Positions 43,094 through 52,851 are shown, counted from the first letter of the stretch. The stretch: 64,000 bases of DNA from Hyphomicrobiales bacterium (GCA_900472675.1 UCJA01000006.1:1-64000), one strand, 5' to 3'. Translations and numbers: made by a program. Notes: generated by a model not told the origin, from the sequence alone.

Positions 43094-44002
43094 ATGAACT
43101 GGGACGACGTGCGCCTGTTTCTGGCGGTAGCGCGCAGCGGGCAGATTCTTGCCGCATCGCGCCGGCTGGCCATCAATCATGCGACGCTCGGTCGGCGGAT
43201 CACGGCGCTGGAAGACGACCTGCGGACCCGGCTTCTGATCCGGCGCACCAATGGCTGCACGCTGACGGCCGAGGGCGAGGCATTTTTCCATGCGGCCGAG
43301 CGGATGGAGGCACAGATGCTGGAGGCGCAGGCGCGCACCGGCCGGATCGACGCGGCGATTGCCGGGACCGTGCGGATCGGCGCGCCGGACGGGTTCGGCG
43401 TATCGTTTCTCGCCTCTCGGCTTGGCCGGCTGACCCGGCGGCACGCGGACCTACGCATCCAGCTGGTGCCGGTGCCCCGCTCGTTTTCGCTTTCGCAGCG
43501 GGAAGCGGACATCGCCATTACCATCGACCGGCCCGACCAGGGGCGGCTCGTTTCCTCCAAGCTGACGGATTATACGCTGGGGCTCTATGCCTCCCGTCCC
43601 TACCTTGCTCAGTTCGGGACGCCTGACAGCATCGAGGCGTTGGCGGGACATGCGCGGATCGGCTATGTGGAAGACCTGATCTTTTCGCCCTCGCTCGACT
43701 ATACGGGCGAGATCATGCGCAACTGGAATGCGCGCTTCGAGATCTCCAGTGCGATCGGGCAGACCGAGGCGGTTCGATCGGGTGCCGGCATCGGCATCCT
43801 GCACGACTACGTCGCGCGGCAATATCCGGAACTGGTGCGCGTGCTGCCGCAGGCAGCAATCCGACGATCCTACTGGACCACATACCACGAAACCACGCGC
43901 GACCTGCTGCGGCTAAAGACGGTGGTGGCATTTCTTCGGGAGCTGGTGGACGAGGAAAAGGAAATCTTCGCGTTCGAAGCGTCGGGCACCTTAGACGCAT
44001 AA
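43094..44002 (+). CDS. LysR-family transcriptional regulator
   Basis: A 302-aa regulator with an N-terminal winged helix (MNWDDVRLFLAVARSGQILA, ASRRLAINHATLGRRITALEDDL, FIRRTNG-like RRTNGCTLTAEGEAF) and a periplasmic-binding-like effector domain (TVRIGAPDGFGVSFLAS). The HTH reads 'NHATLGRRI' where most LysR proteins have 'SQxAxSRxI', a variant common in this subgroup. ATG at 43094; the frame upstream lies antisense to mmsA and was not used. Divergent placement suggests it controls mmsA. Confidence 0.93.
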   Translation: MNWDDVRLFLAVARSGQILAASRRLAINHATLGRRITALEDDLRTRLLIRRTNGCTLTAEGEAFFHAAERMEAQMLEAQARTGRIDAAIAGTVRIGAPDGFGVSFLASRLGRLTRRHADLRIQLVPVPRSFSLSQREADIAITIDRPDQGRLVSSKLTDYTLGLYASRPYLAQFGTPDSIEALAGHARIGYVEDLIFSPSLDYTGEIMRNWNARFEISSAIGQTEAVRSGAGIGILHDYVARQYPELVRVLPQAAIRRSYWTTYHETTRDLLRLKTVVAFLRELVDEEKEIFAFEASGTLDA

Positions 44003-44031
44003 TGGCCGGCTTCGTTCTAAAGCCGGCCATT
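44001..44031 (+). terminator. Hairpin after the LysR gene
   Basis: AATGGCCGGCTT / AAGCCGGCCATT, perfect 12-bp stem with a 7-base loop, starting within the LysR stop codon. There is no T-run. Lies between convergent genes and could serve both strands. Confidence 0.6.
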
Positions 44032-44076
44032 GGATAAATGCGTTTCACGCCTGATGCGGGCACATATGCCTGCAGA

Positions 44077-44322
44077 TCAGGACGGACGGTAGGTCGCAAC
44101 CGGAACTTTGAGGGCAGCGGCCACGCGCTTCAGCTTGGCCGGGTCAAGGTCGGTGCCATTCTCGATGCCGACGATCTCGTCGTTGACGAGGCCTGTGGCA
44201 ACCGAGAGATCCTCAACGCTGTAGCCGACAGCCTGTCGTGCTTCGGCGATGAGCGTCGAGACCTGGTTCGGCGCCAGCGTATTGTCCGAAGAGGCATGAA
44301 AATTATTCATAGAAACTGTCAT
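44077..44322 (-). CDS. Small helix-turn-helix (XRE-like) protein, 81 aa
   Basis: After a short N-terminus the sequence LAPNQVSTLIAEARQAVGYSVEDLSVATGLVNDEIVGIENG forms the five-helix XRE/Cro fold (GYSVEDLSVATGL is helix 2-turn-helix 3), then DPAKLKRVAAALKVPV. Likely a DNA-binding regulator without a ligand domain. AAGGA lies seven bases before the ATG at 44322. Targets unknown; no toxin partner is adjacent. Confidence 0.8.
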   Translation of the reverse strand: MTVSMNNFHASSDNTLAPNQVSTLIAEARQAVGYSVEDLSVATGLVNDEIVGIENGTDLDPAKLKRVAAALKVPVATYRPS

Positions 44323-44579
44323 GACGGTATCCTTCCATACAAACCTGTCGATTACGGCAGATGAAGGGGGCGTAAGCCCAGAGGCGTCTGCCCGAAATTC
44401 GAGCATCCGATGGGCAATAGATAGACGTTTCTGCGACGGCGGCAAGTACCGTTATTGCACTGCACAAATGTTTATCCGCATTGCTACCACGAATTCGACC
44501 CATTGACGACACTCTTTGTGCGTCGCTGCGAACCAAACGACGTCACGCGCGTTTCAGGTCTGAACGACAAGGAATTCAC

Positions 44580-45059
44580 ATGCGTCAATCGCCGGTTCAC
44601 TGGGAAGACATCGCAGACAATAGCGCCCGGCTTTCCAGCGATGCGGACGTGCTGGAGGCGGCGCATCATCTCGTCGACGTCTACCTCGCCTTCCTGCGGG
44701 AGCACGAAATTACGGGCTGCATGCTGGACACCTGCGAGCTTCCCGCCGCAAAGGAGAGCTTCGTCAACGCCTTTCGCGTGGTGATCGCCACCGAGAACCG
44801 GCCGAACATGCGGGCACTTTTGGTCAAGACCGGGCTGACGCTTGCGCAGTTCCAGGACAATATCGGCGAGCCGCTTACCGTGCAGCCAGAGGCCCGACCT
44901 GCAGGTCGGTCGTCCACATCCCGTAACCGGGCCGATCCCGCCAGGATCCGCAAGATCAACCGCGCCATCGTGGAGCTTGGCCAGGAGCAGCTGCGGCTGG
45001 GGCATGTGTTCGAGACGGCGGCGAAAATTGCGGGCGGTAAACTGTTTCATCACGCCTGA
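44580..45059 (+). CDS. Hypothetical protein, 159 aa
   Basis: ATG at 44580 has AAGGA six bases upstream. Predicted soluble and helical, with a conserved-looking middle (FLREHEITGCMLDTCELPAAKESF, split around residues 45-65), a low-complexity linker rich in Ala/Arg/Ser (RPAGRSSTSRNRADP) and a final helix (LGQEQLRLGHVFETAAKIAG). No family recognised. CorA starts 100 bases downstream on the same strand. Confidence 0.6.
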   Translation: MRQSPVHWEDIADNSARLSSDADVLEAAHHLVDVYLAFLREHEITGCMLDTCELPAAKESFVNAFRVVIATENRPNMRALLVKTGLTLAQFQDNIGEPLTVQPEARPAGRSSTSRNRADPARIRKINRAIVELGQEQLRLGHVFETAAKIAGGKLFHHA

Positions 45060-45158
45060 TGCGGATGATTGGTGGTGGCCGATGAAGATCGGCTGCTTTT
45101 CCTTGGCGTGATCACCCCCGGCTTTTCCAGAGTGTTGCAGACCCATGAGCGCAGACCT

Positions 45159-46124
45159 ATGAGCATTGTTGCCTCCTATGCGTATCACGATGGCCGGCGG
45201 GCCGAGGCCTTTCATGCCGGAGAGGACGTCATCCCCGATGCGCCCGAGGATTTCGTCTGGATCGGGCTTCACGATCCGGACCAGCAGGAGCTGGCCTCGC
45301 TGCAGCAGACGTTTCACCTGCACGAACTGGCGGTTGAGGATGCGCTCAACACCAAGCAGGTGCCGAAGATCGACATCTACGACGACCAGCTGTTCATCAT
45401 TGCCAAGACCGCGCATCTGGAAGGCGATGTCATCGAATACGGGGAGACCGCAATCTTCATCGGCCCGCGGCACGTGATTACCGTGCGGCACGGCTCCGAC
45501 CGGGGCCACAGCACGCTGCGCCAAAGGCTGGAGACTTCGCCGCAGATCCTCAAGAAAGGGCCGGACTACGTTTTGCACGGCGTGCTCGACTTCATCGTCG
45601 ACGGCTACCTGCCGGTGGTGCAGGCGGTGGAGGACCAGGTTCTGGAGATGGAACAGCATATGATGGATGCGGTGCTCGGCCGCGCCCAGATCAAGCGTCT
45701 GTTCCGACTGCGGCGGCAGATGATCCGCTTCCAGCGCATGCTCGGGCCGATGACGGAGGTCTGCGGCAAGCTGATCAACCTCGACCTGCCGTGCATCGAC
45801 AGGGAAACGCGCAAGTATTTTCGCGATGTCTACGACCATGTGCGGCGCGTGGATGGCATGGTGGGTGGCCTGAAGGACGTGATCACCTCCGTGTTCGAGG
45901 CGAGCAATCTTTTGGAACAGCAGAGCCAGGGGGCGATTACCCGCCAGCTGGCCGCCTGGGCGGCGATTGCCGCGGTGCCGACCGCCATTGCCGGCATCTA
46001 TGGCATGAACTTTGAAAACATGCCGGAGCTGAAGACCGCCTACGGCTATTATGTCGTGCTCGGCGTGATCATTAGCCTTTGCAGCTATCTGGCCTGGCGG
46101 TTCAAACGCGCCGGATGGCTGTAG
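45159..46124 (+). CDS. corA: Magnesium/cobalt transporter CorA
   Basis: A 321-aa divalent-cation channel of the CorA family. A large cytoplasmic funnel domain is followed by a long stalk helix and two C-terminal membrane helices; the selectivity-loop signature YGMNFENMPEL lies between them, and a positively charged tail (RFKRAGWL) follows. Forms pentamers that admit Mg2+ down its gradient. The start at 45159 (MSIVASYAYHDG) fits the family N-terminus; the frame is open upstream to 45069. Confidence 0.94.
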   Translation: MSIVASYAYHDGRRAEAFHAGEDVIPDAPEDFVWIGLHDPDQQELASLQQTFHLHELAVEDALNTKQVPKIDIYDDQLFIIAKTAHLEGDVIEYGETAIFIGPRHVITVRHGSDRGHSTLRQRLETSPQILKKGPDYVLHGVLDFIVDGYLPVVQAVEDQVLEMEQHMMDAVLGRAQIKRLFRLRRQMIRFQRMLGPMTEVCGKLINLDLPCIDRETRKYFRDVYDHVRRVDGMVGGLKDVITSVFEASNLLEQQSQGAITRQLAAWAAIAAVPTAIAGIYGMNFENMPELKTAYGYYVVLGVIISLCSYLAWRFKRAGWL

Positions 46125-46217
46125 AGCGCTTGCACCTCCCCTACGCGGCGCTTGTCGTCGGAACTTTCCTGAGGAGGCCTTTGTTGGGCGGGTGACGCAA
46201 TCACCCGAGGGACAGGC

Positions 46218-47516
46218 ATGGATCACACCAATGGTTTCAACAGGCGCAACCTTCTGAAGCTTGGAGCTGCGGGCGCGACCGGCGTGCTCATCTCCACGAC
46301 CACCACACAGGCGCAAACCTATCCTGCACCAAGCGGCGTCGACACCGGGGCCGTCAAGGACGGCAAGGTGACATTCCCGGAGTGGCGGGGGCCAGAGGAA
46401 GCGCCGAGCGGCAATCCGCCGGCACCGCTTCCACCGGAGGAGCGCGTCGGTTTCGCCGTCGTCGCCCTCGGTCGCCTGAGCCTTGAAGAGATCCTGCCCG
46501 CGTTTGCCGAAACCAGGAAGGCAAAGCTTGTCGCCCTCGTTTCCGGGTCGCCCGAGAAGATGAAAACCGTAGCCCGGCAATACGGCATCAAGCCGGAGGC
46601 CTGCTACAGTTACGAAAACTTCGACAGCATCCGCGATAATCCCGAGGTGAAGGCCGTGTATGTGGTGCTGCCGAACAGCATGCACCGGGAGTATGTCGAG
46701 CGGGCCGCCAGAGCCGGCAAGCATGTGCTTTGCGAAAAGCCCATGTCGATCAGCTCGGCCGATGGCCAGGAAATGGTCAAGGTCTGCGCGGAGAGCAAGG
46801 TCAAGCTCATGATCGCCTACCGGATCCAGTACGAGGCGGCCAATCTCTTCCTGGCAGAGAAGATCCGCGCCAAGGCCTATGGCCGGCTCGTGGCCATGTC
46901 GGCGATCAACGTGCAGACGGTGGCTGCGAACGGCGCCGAGCAATGGCGGCACAAGAAAGCGCTCGCCGGCGGGGGTTCGCTTCCCGATATTGGTCTCTAC
47001 TGCCTCAACACAGCCCGCTTCCTGACGGGAGAAGAGCCGGTCGAAGTCATGGCGACGCAGTACAGCCCGCCGGACGACCCGCGCTATGCAGAGGTGGAAG
47101 AAACCGTTTCGTTCACCCTGCGGTTCCCGTCGAATTTCATTGCCAACTGCCTGACCAGCTATGGCGCGCGCGACGACAAGCACCAGCGGCTGAACTTCGA
47201 GAAGGCGACCGTCGACATGGCGAATGCCTACCAATACCAGGGGCAGAAGCTGACGGTGACGGAACTGGACGGGGAAAAATCCGCGCAAAAACAGATCGAG
47301 ATCACGCCGAACAACCAGTTTGCCGCCGAGATCGACCATATGGCCAGCTGCGTCATCGAAGATCGCACGCCGCGCACACCCGGCGAGGAAGGCGTGCAGG
47401 ACCACGTGCTGATGGAGGCGATCTACGAATCCGCCCGCACCGGCATGCCCGTGCGTCTGACGGCCCCCGATAAACTGGATGCCTTCCGCGGCCCCCCGGC
47501 GACCGTGGAGCTTTGA
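46218..47516 (+). CDS. Tat-exported Gfo/Idh/MocA-family oxidoreductase
   Basis: A 432-aa protein with a twin-arginine signal (GFNRRNLLKLGAAGATGVLI), then a Rossmann domain (FAVVALGRLSLEEILPAF, ...CEKPMS) and the C-terminal alpha/beta domain of the Gfo/Idh/MocA family. EKP, where the lysine takes part in catalysis, is intact in VLCEKPMSIS. The Tat signal and overall layout resemble glucose-fructose oxidoreductase of Zymomonas, which carries tightly bound NADP into the periplasm. The substrate here is not known. Confidence 0.9.
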   Translation: MDHTNGFNRRNLLKLGAAGATGVLISTTTTQAQTYPAPSGVDTGAVKDGKVTFPEWRGPEEAPSGNPPAPLPPEERVGFAVVALGRLSLEEILPAFAETRKAKLVALVSGSPEKMKTVARQYGIKPEACYSYENFDSIRDNPEVKAVYVVLPNSMHREYVERAARAGKHVLCEKPMSISSADGQEMVKVCAESKVKLMIAYRIQYEAANLFLAEKIRAKAYGRLVAMSAINVQTVAANGAEQWRHKKALAGGGSLPDIGLYCLNTARFLTGEEPVEVMATQYSPPDDPRYAEVEETVSFTLRFPSNFIANCLTSYGARDDKHQRLNFEKATVDMANAYQYQGQKLTVTELDGEKSAQKQIEITPNNQFAAEIDHMASCVIEDRTPRTPGEEGVQDHVLMEAIYESARTGMPVRLTAPDKLDAFRGPPATVEL

Positions 47517-47611
47517 GACGGATCACGCCGGCGCGTCAATCAGGCGCGCTGGCCCGGGCTGACACTCGGGTTGCCTGGCATCATTCTGCAGAGATAAAAG
47601 AGTGGAAGAAA

Positions 47612-47688
47612 TGGTACGGTTGGGTGGAATCGAACCACCGACCTCAGGATCCACAAACCTGCGCTCTAACCAACTGAGCTACAACCGC
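47612..47688 (-). tRNA. tRNA-His (GUG)
   Basis: A 77-base cloverleaf on the minus strand with CCA encoded. D arm GCTCAGTTGGTTAGAGC, anticodon loop TTGTGGA with anticodon GTG, T arm GGTGG-TTCGATT-CCACC. The acceptor stem starts GCGGTTG and ends CAACCGT-ACCA, so the 1-72 pair is G-U and the discriminator is A73. The base before position 1 is T, so no G-1 is templated, as known for alphaproteobacterial tRNA-His. Confidence 0.97.
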
Positions 47689-47798
47689 ACGAAAGCGTCT
47701 CGCGCTGCGGGGTCAAATACGGCGATCGCCGACGTTTTGCAACCCCTCCCCAACTGAAAATTACCAACTTCCGACGAGGTTTTCCAGGGCCGCCTGGA

Positions 47799-48260
47799 TC
47801 ACGCCGACCGGGACTGCCCGGCTGGCTTCTTCCCGGTCTCGTTGCCTGCAGCACGGCTAGCGGGCATTGTCACGGTCTCGGCCAACCTGCGGGCGCCTTC
47901 CTGCATGGCGCCTGCCTGCTCGACCGTGATCTCCGCCTGCCGCCGCAGAAAGGCGGTCTGCAGTTCCACCAGTTCCGACACGGAGGTCACGCCCATCAGC
48001 GCTTCCATGTGCGACAGCGACAGCCGGGCACTCGTGCGCATGGCCTCCATCGCCTGGATGCCGAGCGCCATCGAGCCTGCTTGAGCAGAGTTCATTGTGG
48101 ATTGAGCGGTGCGGGCGCTAGCGTCAGCGGCCGTCTTCATTCTACCATTGGCTTTGGACGCCGGGGCCGCTTCCGCTGCGGTAGATCGGGAATATGCCCG
48201 CGTTGTGCTTGCCGGACCGGTTGAAGCAAAGGAGAAGATGTCTTCTGCGCTGAATGCCAT
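47799..48260 (-). CDS. Phasin-family protein
   Basis: A 153-aa phasin. The core is helical (GSMALGIQAMEAMRTSARLSLSHMEALMGVTSVSELVELQTAF, spanning about residues 62-107), with the SxxELVELQTxFxRxQ pattern of phasin_2 proteins, followed by Q-A-rich helix. Phasins coat polyhydroxybutyrate granules and control their size. The N-terminal 55 residues and the tail are Ala/Ser-rich and probably unstructured. Acetoacetyl-CoA synthetase lies 4.6 kb away. Confidence 0.88.
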   Translation of the reverse strand: MAFSAEDIFSFASTGPASTTRAYSRSTAAEAAPASKANGRMKTAADASARTAQSTMNSAQAGSMALGIQAMEAMRTSARLSLSHMEALMGVTSVSELVELQTAFLRRQAEITVEQAGAMQEGARRLAETVTMPASRAAGNETGKKPAGQSRSA

Positions 48261-48498
48261 GGCGGTTGTTCCTCCGTCTGCGTCCGCTTCGATGCCAAAA
48301 GAGGCAGATGCGACGTTGCAGTGCCTTTATTCTAGTCTCTACCCTTGTGTCCTGCAACATCCGTTGTGCGTCGCACAATTACCGGAACGTTAACCCTATT
48401 GCCGGTTGGGTGCGCCTTGGAGTGGACCCTGGAGGGGTCTCAAGGTATTAATGATCCGTTAACTTTACTCCGGCGCCGGTGTCACGGACAGGTCATCC

Positions 48499-51400
48499 AT
48501 GCCAGCAATTCAATATCCGTTCATCGACATCGCCGTGCACGAACGCGTGCGCGATCCCTTCGCGGCAGGCGAGGCCGTCGTGCTGTTTTCGCCCGACATG
48601 CAGGCGCCGCTCTGGGCGAATGGCGCCGGCGCCCGGCTGTTCGGATTTTCGTCGATCTATGATTTCCTGGACCAGGGACCGAACCGCCTGGACGTATCGT
48701 TTCGCCAGATCGAAGCCACCGCACGATCGCTGGCCACCAAGGGCGACGTGCGCCATGTGACCATCCGCGTGACCTCCGGCTTCCAGCGACGTGCCATCCA
48801 GGCTCGCTGTGAAATGATTGAGGTACATGGCGAGCCGATCGTGCTGTTCAGTGCCGCGGTCGATGCGGCAAGGCTTGCCGACACGGCCCGCGCCCAAAGG
48901 ATGATCGAAGGGTTCGATGATCCAGAAACGCATATGGCCGTGCTTGGACTGGACGGCGAGGTGCTGGCTGCTTCGGGCGAATTTGCGGCGCTGGAGATTT
49001 CCCCGCAGACGGCACGGATGCTGGCGAGCGCTGCAAGCGCCGACCCCGGACGGCTGATCAAGCGGCCGATCCCCACGATCAAGGGCTATCTGCCGGCTGC
49101 GATCGGCATGCCCTGCGATGCGCCGGCGATGTTCCTGCTGTTTACCGTGGACACGACCGCGCAGACCCTGGCCGTTACGGAGCAGGAGTTGCCCGTTGCG
49201 GAGCAGGCTCTGCCCGTTACGGCCGAGAGCGTGGCCGAGACTCCGGAGCCGCAGACGGACGACGTGGCGCCGGTGCAGGCCGATACGGTACCGGCGACCG
49301 GCTTTGCCGAAGTCATCGACGCCGTTGCGGACATTGAGGAGGCCCCGGAGCCGACCGAGGAGATCTCGCTTCCTGTCATCGAGGCCACGCCGGATCTCCT
49401 GGCGGATGCGAGCGCCGACGTGGACGCTGGCGTCTCCCATGATGACTTCATCGCCGAGGCTGACGAAGCTGTCGCGCCTGAGGCTCTCCCACTGATCGAG
49501 GATGCCGAACCCGCGCAGATTGCGGATCTCGCCGATCCGACTGAGGAGCCCATTGTTCTCGTTCCGGAGACCGTGGCGGACGAGGCGCCGGCTGTCGAGA
49601 CCGTGGCGACGGAGGTCGATCGCGGCGACGAGAGTGTCGAGGCTGCGGCTCCTCCAGAAGGCTTCGTCTTCCAGCGGGATGCCCGTGCTGTCCGCTTCGT
49701 GTGGAAAATCGACGGCGAAGGCCATTTCACCGAAGTGTCCAAGGAATTTGCCGCAGCCGTCGGCCCGCATGCCGCAGACGTGGTCGGCATGGCATTTGCC
49801 GATATCGCCGCCATCTTCCACCTCGATCCGGAAGGAAAAATCACCGAGCTGCTGAACCGGCGCGATACCTGGTCCGGCAAGACCATCCGCTGGCCGGTGG
49901 AGGGAACATCGCTCACGGTGCCGGTCGATCTCGCCGCCCTTCCCACCTATACCCGCACCCGTGAATTCGACGGTTTTCGGGGGTTCGGGATCGTGCGGAT
50001 TGCCGATGCATCCGAGGATCCGAACGCTGTCGGCCTCAGCCTCGTCCCAAGGGTGGAGGCGCCCGAGGTTGTCGAGACCGAGGTTCTCGAGCCCGAGGCT
50101 GTGGCGCTTCAGGTTGAGGAAATCGACGTTCCGGAGCCCGAGCTGCCTGAAGCGGACGTTGAGGCAGAAAGCACGCCGGACACCACGGCTCATGTCGAGG
50201 ACGCGCTGCCGACTACAGGCGATGTCCCGCCGATCCTCGGCGAAGAGGTTGCCGAGCTTGTGGCGAACCTAGAGCCCGCAAACGCGGAACCGTCGGTTCC
50301 CTTGGACGAGACTTCACCGAACGAGACTTTGCCGGACGAGATTGCCTCCGAAGACATCGCACCTGACACTGCGCCTGAAGAGGAAGCTCCGGACGCGCCG
50401 GACATGCCCGAAACTACCGCGACCGCTTCTGAAGCAGAGGTTCTGGACTGGCCACCAGGCGAGCGCCCTGCCCTGCGCCTGGTTCCTACGGCCGGCCGTC
50501 GTTACTCGGACAAGGTGATCGAGCTCGAGGAGCGGCGGTCCCGTCTTTCTCCCGGTGAGCAGGCGGCTTTCCGCGAGATCGCGCGTCAGCTCGACCGGTT
50601 CATCGGCAGCAACGACCAGCCAGGCGCGGATGCCGCGATCGGCGAAACGACAGAACCAGGTTCCGCTTTGTTCGGCAACGAGCCCGTGATGGATCCGGCC
50701 CCCGTTCTGCCGAGTGACGCAGAGGTTCTGGCGACGGAACCGGAGGTCGTGGCCGACGCGCCGGAAACACCGACGGCTGAGAGTGTCGAAACGGAGCCTA
50801 CGGAAAAAGCGCCGGCTGCGGAGGCAGTTGTTTCCGAGGACGAGGCGGAAACGGACGCGGTCGAACCGGACGCCATTCCCGACGAGATCCTGGCCGAGAC
50901 CGATGCGGACGACGCTCCAGCGGACGAGGCGGATGTCGAAGAGGATGCCCATGAGGATCAGGATGCGGTTGCGATCGCCATCTCTGACCGCGAGTTGCTG
51001 AGCCATCTGGTGGCAATCCGCGAACGCACCGGGCTTTCGGCAGAGATCATCGACCAGATGCCGGTGGCCCTTCTGGTGCACAGCGGCGATCACCTGATCC
51101 ACGGCAATCCGGAATTCCTGAAGCTCACCGGCTACGAAACGATTGAGGCACTTGAGGAACTGGGCGGCCTTGATGCGCTGCTGCAGCGGCAGGACCTGGA
51201 AGACAAGACGTCGGAAGCGAGCGGCATGGTGGTGGTGCGCGCCGATGACGAAATCATTCCGGTTACGGCGCGGCTGCAGTCGGTTCGCTGGGGCGATGCC
51301 ACGGCGCTGATGCTGGCCCTGATGCCGGCACCTGCACCCCGTGCAGCGGCCCCCGCCGTGACGACCCCGCTGCTTGCCCCCGTCCCGGCTTCCGACCCGG

Positions 51401-52602
51401 CTTCCGACCCGGCGGAGGGCGAGAACGACAGCGCCGAGATCCTTCCCTTGCAGCCGGCGCGGCAGGCAGATCAGCTGGCTCGGCTTCAGGTCGAGGTGGA
51501 AGAACTGCGCGCCATTCTGGAGACGGCCACCGACGGCGTGGTCATCATCGACGACAAGGGCAATATCCGCTCGGTCAACCGGGCTGCCAGCGGCCTGTTC
51601 AACTACGACAACGACGAGATCAACGAGAAACCCTTCGTGGTGCTGTTTGCGCACGAAAGCCAGAAAGCGATCCTCGACTACCTCGCCGGTCTTTCCGGGC
51701 ATGGGGTTGCCAGCGTGCTGAACGACGGGCGCGAGGTGATCGGGCGCGAGGCATCAGGCGGCTTCCTGCCGCTGTTCATGACGATCGGCAGGCTGACATC
51801 CTCCAACGGCTATTGCGCCGTGATCCGCGACATCACCCAGTGGAAGCGGACGGAAGAGGAGCTGCGCACCGCAAAGCGCGCGGCCGAAACTGCCAATGCC
51901 CACAAGAGCGAGTTCCTGGCGCATGTGAGCCACGAGATCCGCACGCCGCTCAATGCGATCATCGGCTTTGCCGACATGATGGCGAGCGAGCGGTTCGGGC
52001 CGATCGGACATCCGCGCTACATCGAATATGCGAACGACATCAACCGCTCCGGTCGGCATGTGCTCGACATCGTCAACGACCTTCTCGATATTTCGAAAAT
52101 CGAGGCGGGCGAGATGGAGCTTGATTTCATCGCGGTCGGGCTGAACGAGACCGTGTCGGAAGCCGTTTCGCTGGTGCAGCCGCAGGCGAACAACCAGCGC
52201 GTGATCATCCGTACGGCGCTGTCCAATGCCGTGCCGCAGGTGGTCGCCGACATCCGCTCGATCAAGCAGATCGTGCTCAACGTTCTGTCCAACGCGATCC
52301 GCTTCACGCCATCCGGCGGGCAGATCGTCGTGTCGAGCGCCTATGAGCCGAACGGCACCGTCGTCCTGCGGATCCGCGATACGGGGATCGGCATGACCCG
52401 CTCCGAGCTCGAGTTGGCGATGAAGCCCTTCCGTCAGGTGGCCGGCACCGCCCGCAAGCGTGGCGACGGCACGGGCCTCGGCCTGCCTTTGACCAAGGCC
52501 ATGGTGGACGCGAACCGCGCCAGTTTTGCGATCAACTCGGCTCCCAATGAAGGCACACTGGTGGAAATCACCTTCCCGCCGCAGCGGGTGCTCGCCAACT
52601 GA
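48499..52602 (+). CDS. pdhS: PdhS-family cell-cycle sensor histidine kinase
   Basis: A 1,367-aa soluble kinase. The opening (QYPFIDIAVHERVRDPFAAG, then WANGAGARLFGF) matches PdhS of Brucella and rhizobia, a PleC/DivJ-type kinase that acts on DivK at a cell pole. PAS-type domains lie near 20-115, 385-515, 827-930 and 995-1115. A HisKA domain carries His1145 (FLAHVSHEIRTPLNA), with the ATPase domain at about 1245-1365 (NVLSNAIRFTP, DTGIGM, GDGTGLGLPL). Long acidic Pro/Glu/Ala/Val linkers (about 225-385 and 520-820) separate the PAS domains. No membrane helix. A terminator follows. Confidence 0.9.
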   Translation: MPAIQYPFIDIAVHERVRDPFAAGEAVVLFSPDMQAPLWANGAGARLFGFSSIYDFLDQGPNRLDVSFRQIEATARSLATKGDVRHVTIRVTSGFQRRAIQARCEMIEVHGEPIVLFSAAVDAARLADTARAQRMIEGFDDPETHMAVLGLDGEVLAASGEFAALEISPQTARMLASAASADPGRLIKRPIPTIKGYLPAAIGMPCDAPAMFLLFTVDTTAQTLAVTEQELPVAEQALPVTAESVAETPEPQTDDVAPVQADTVPATGFAEVIDAVADIEEAPEPTEEISLPVIEATPDLLADASADVDAGVSHDDFIAEADEAVAPEALPLIEDAEPAQIADLADPTEEPIVLVPETVADEAPAVETVATEVDRGDESVEAAAPPEGFVFQRDARAVRFVWKIDGEGHFTEVSKEFAAAVGPHAADVVGMAFADIAAIFHLDPEGKITELLNRRDTWSGKTIRWPVEGTSLTVPVDLAALPTYTRTREFDGFRGFGIVRIADASEDPNAVGLSLVPRVEAPEVVETEVLEPEAVALQVEEIDVPEPELPEADVEAESTPDTTAHVEDALPTTGDVPPILGEEVAELVANLEPANAEPSVPLDETSPNETLPDEIASEDIAPDTAPEEEAPDAPDMPETTATASEAEVLDWPPGERPALRLVPTAGRRYSDKVIELEERRSRLSPGEQAAFREIARQLDRFIGSNDQPGADAAIGETTEPGSALFGNEPVMDPAPVLPSDAEVLATEPEVVADAPETPTAESVETEPTEKAPAAEAVVSEDEAETDAVEPDAIPDEILAETDADDAPADEADVEEDAHEDQDAVAIAISDRELLSHLVAIRERTGLSAEIIDQMPVALLVHSGDHLIHGNPEFLKLTGYETIEALEELGGLDALLQRQDLEDKTSEASGMVVVRADDEIIPVTARLQSVRWGDATALMLALMPAPAPRAAAPAVTTPLLAPVPASDPASDPAEGENDSAEILPLQPARQADQLARLQVEVEELRAILETATDGVVIIDDKGNIRSVNRAASGLFNYDNDEINEKPFVVLFAHESQKAILDYLAGLSGHGVASVLNDGREVIGREASGGFLPLFMTIGRLTSSNGYCAVIRDITQWKRTEEELRTAKRAAETANAHKSEFLAHVSHEIRTPLNAIIGFADMMASERFGPIGHPRYIEYANDINRSGRHVLDIVNDLLDISKIEAGEMELDFIAVGLNETVSEAVSLVQPQANNQRVIIRTALSNAVPQVVADIRSIKQIVLNVLSNAIRFTPSGGQIVVSSAYEPNGTVVLRIRDTGIGMTRSELELAMKPFRQVAGTARKRGDGTGLGLPLTKAMVDANRASFAINSAPNEGTLVEITFPPQRVLAN
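49174..49236 (+). repeat. 21-bp tandem repeat inside pdhS
   Basis: Three units of 21 bases at 49174, 49195 and 49216 encoding VTEQELP, VAEQALP and a degenerate VTAESVA. The first two differ at only a few positions, the third is diverged. Lies in the first acidic linker. Confidence 0.6.
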
Positions 52603-52656
52603 TCCGGCGATGACCGCGTGGTTTTCCGCGGTGAGCGATATCGTCCCGAACAAAAG

Positions 52657-52681
52657 AAAGGCAGCCAAGAGGCTGCCTTTT
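52657..52681. terminator. Intrinsic terminator after pdhS, possibly bidirectional
   Basis: AAAGGCAGCC-AAGA-GGCTGCCTTT, perfect 10-bp stem with a 4-base loop, As before and Ts after, 54 bases past the pdhS stop. Confidence 0.85.
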
Positions 52682-52851
52682 CAAGTGGATGCTGTTTAAC
52701 GAACCGATGAGAAGTATCCTGTCCCGGACACCAGCGACCTGCTGTCTCCCGACACACGATCATTCCATGTTGACCCACTGTTGACCATGCTGAATTAACA
52801 AATGCTTAAAAAGTGAATACGAAAAGTCGGACGCGCCGGGCATTGTTACTC

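Noticed and set aside
44484..47405. Open frame of 973 codons antisense to corA and the Gfo/Idh/MocA gene
   Set aside because: Covers several unrelated genes and intergenic DNA, with no domain signal; a GC-rich antisense artefact.
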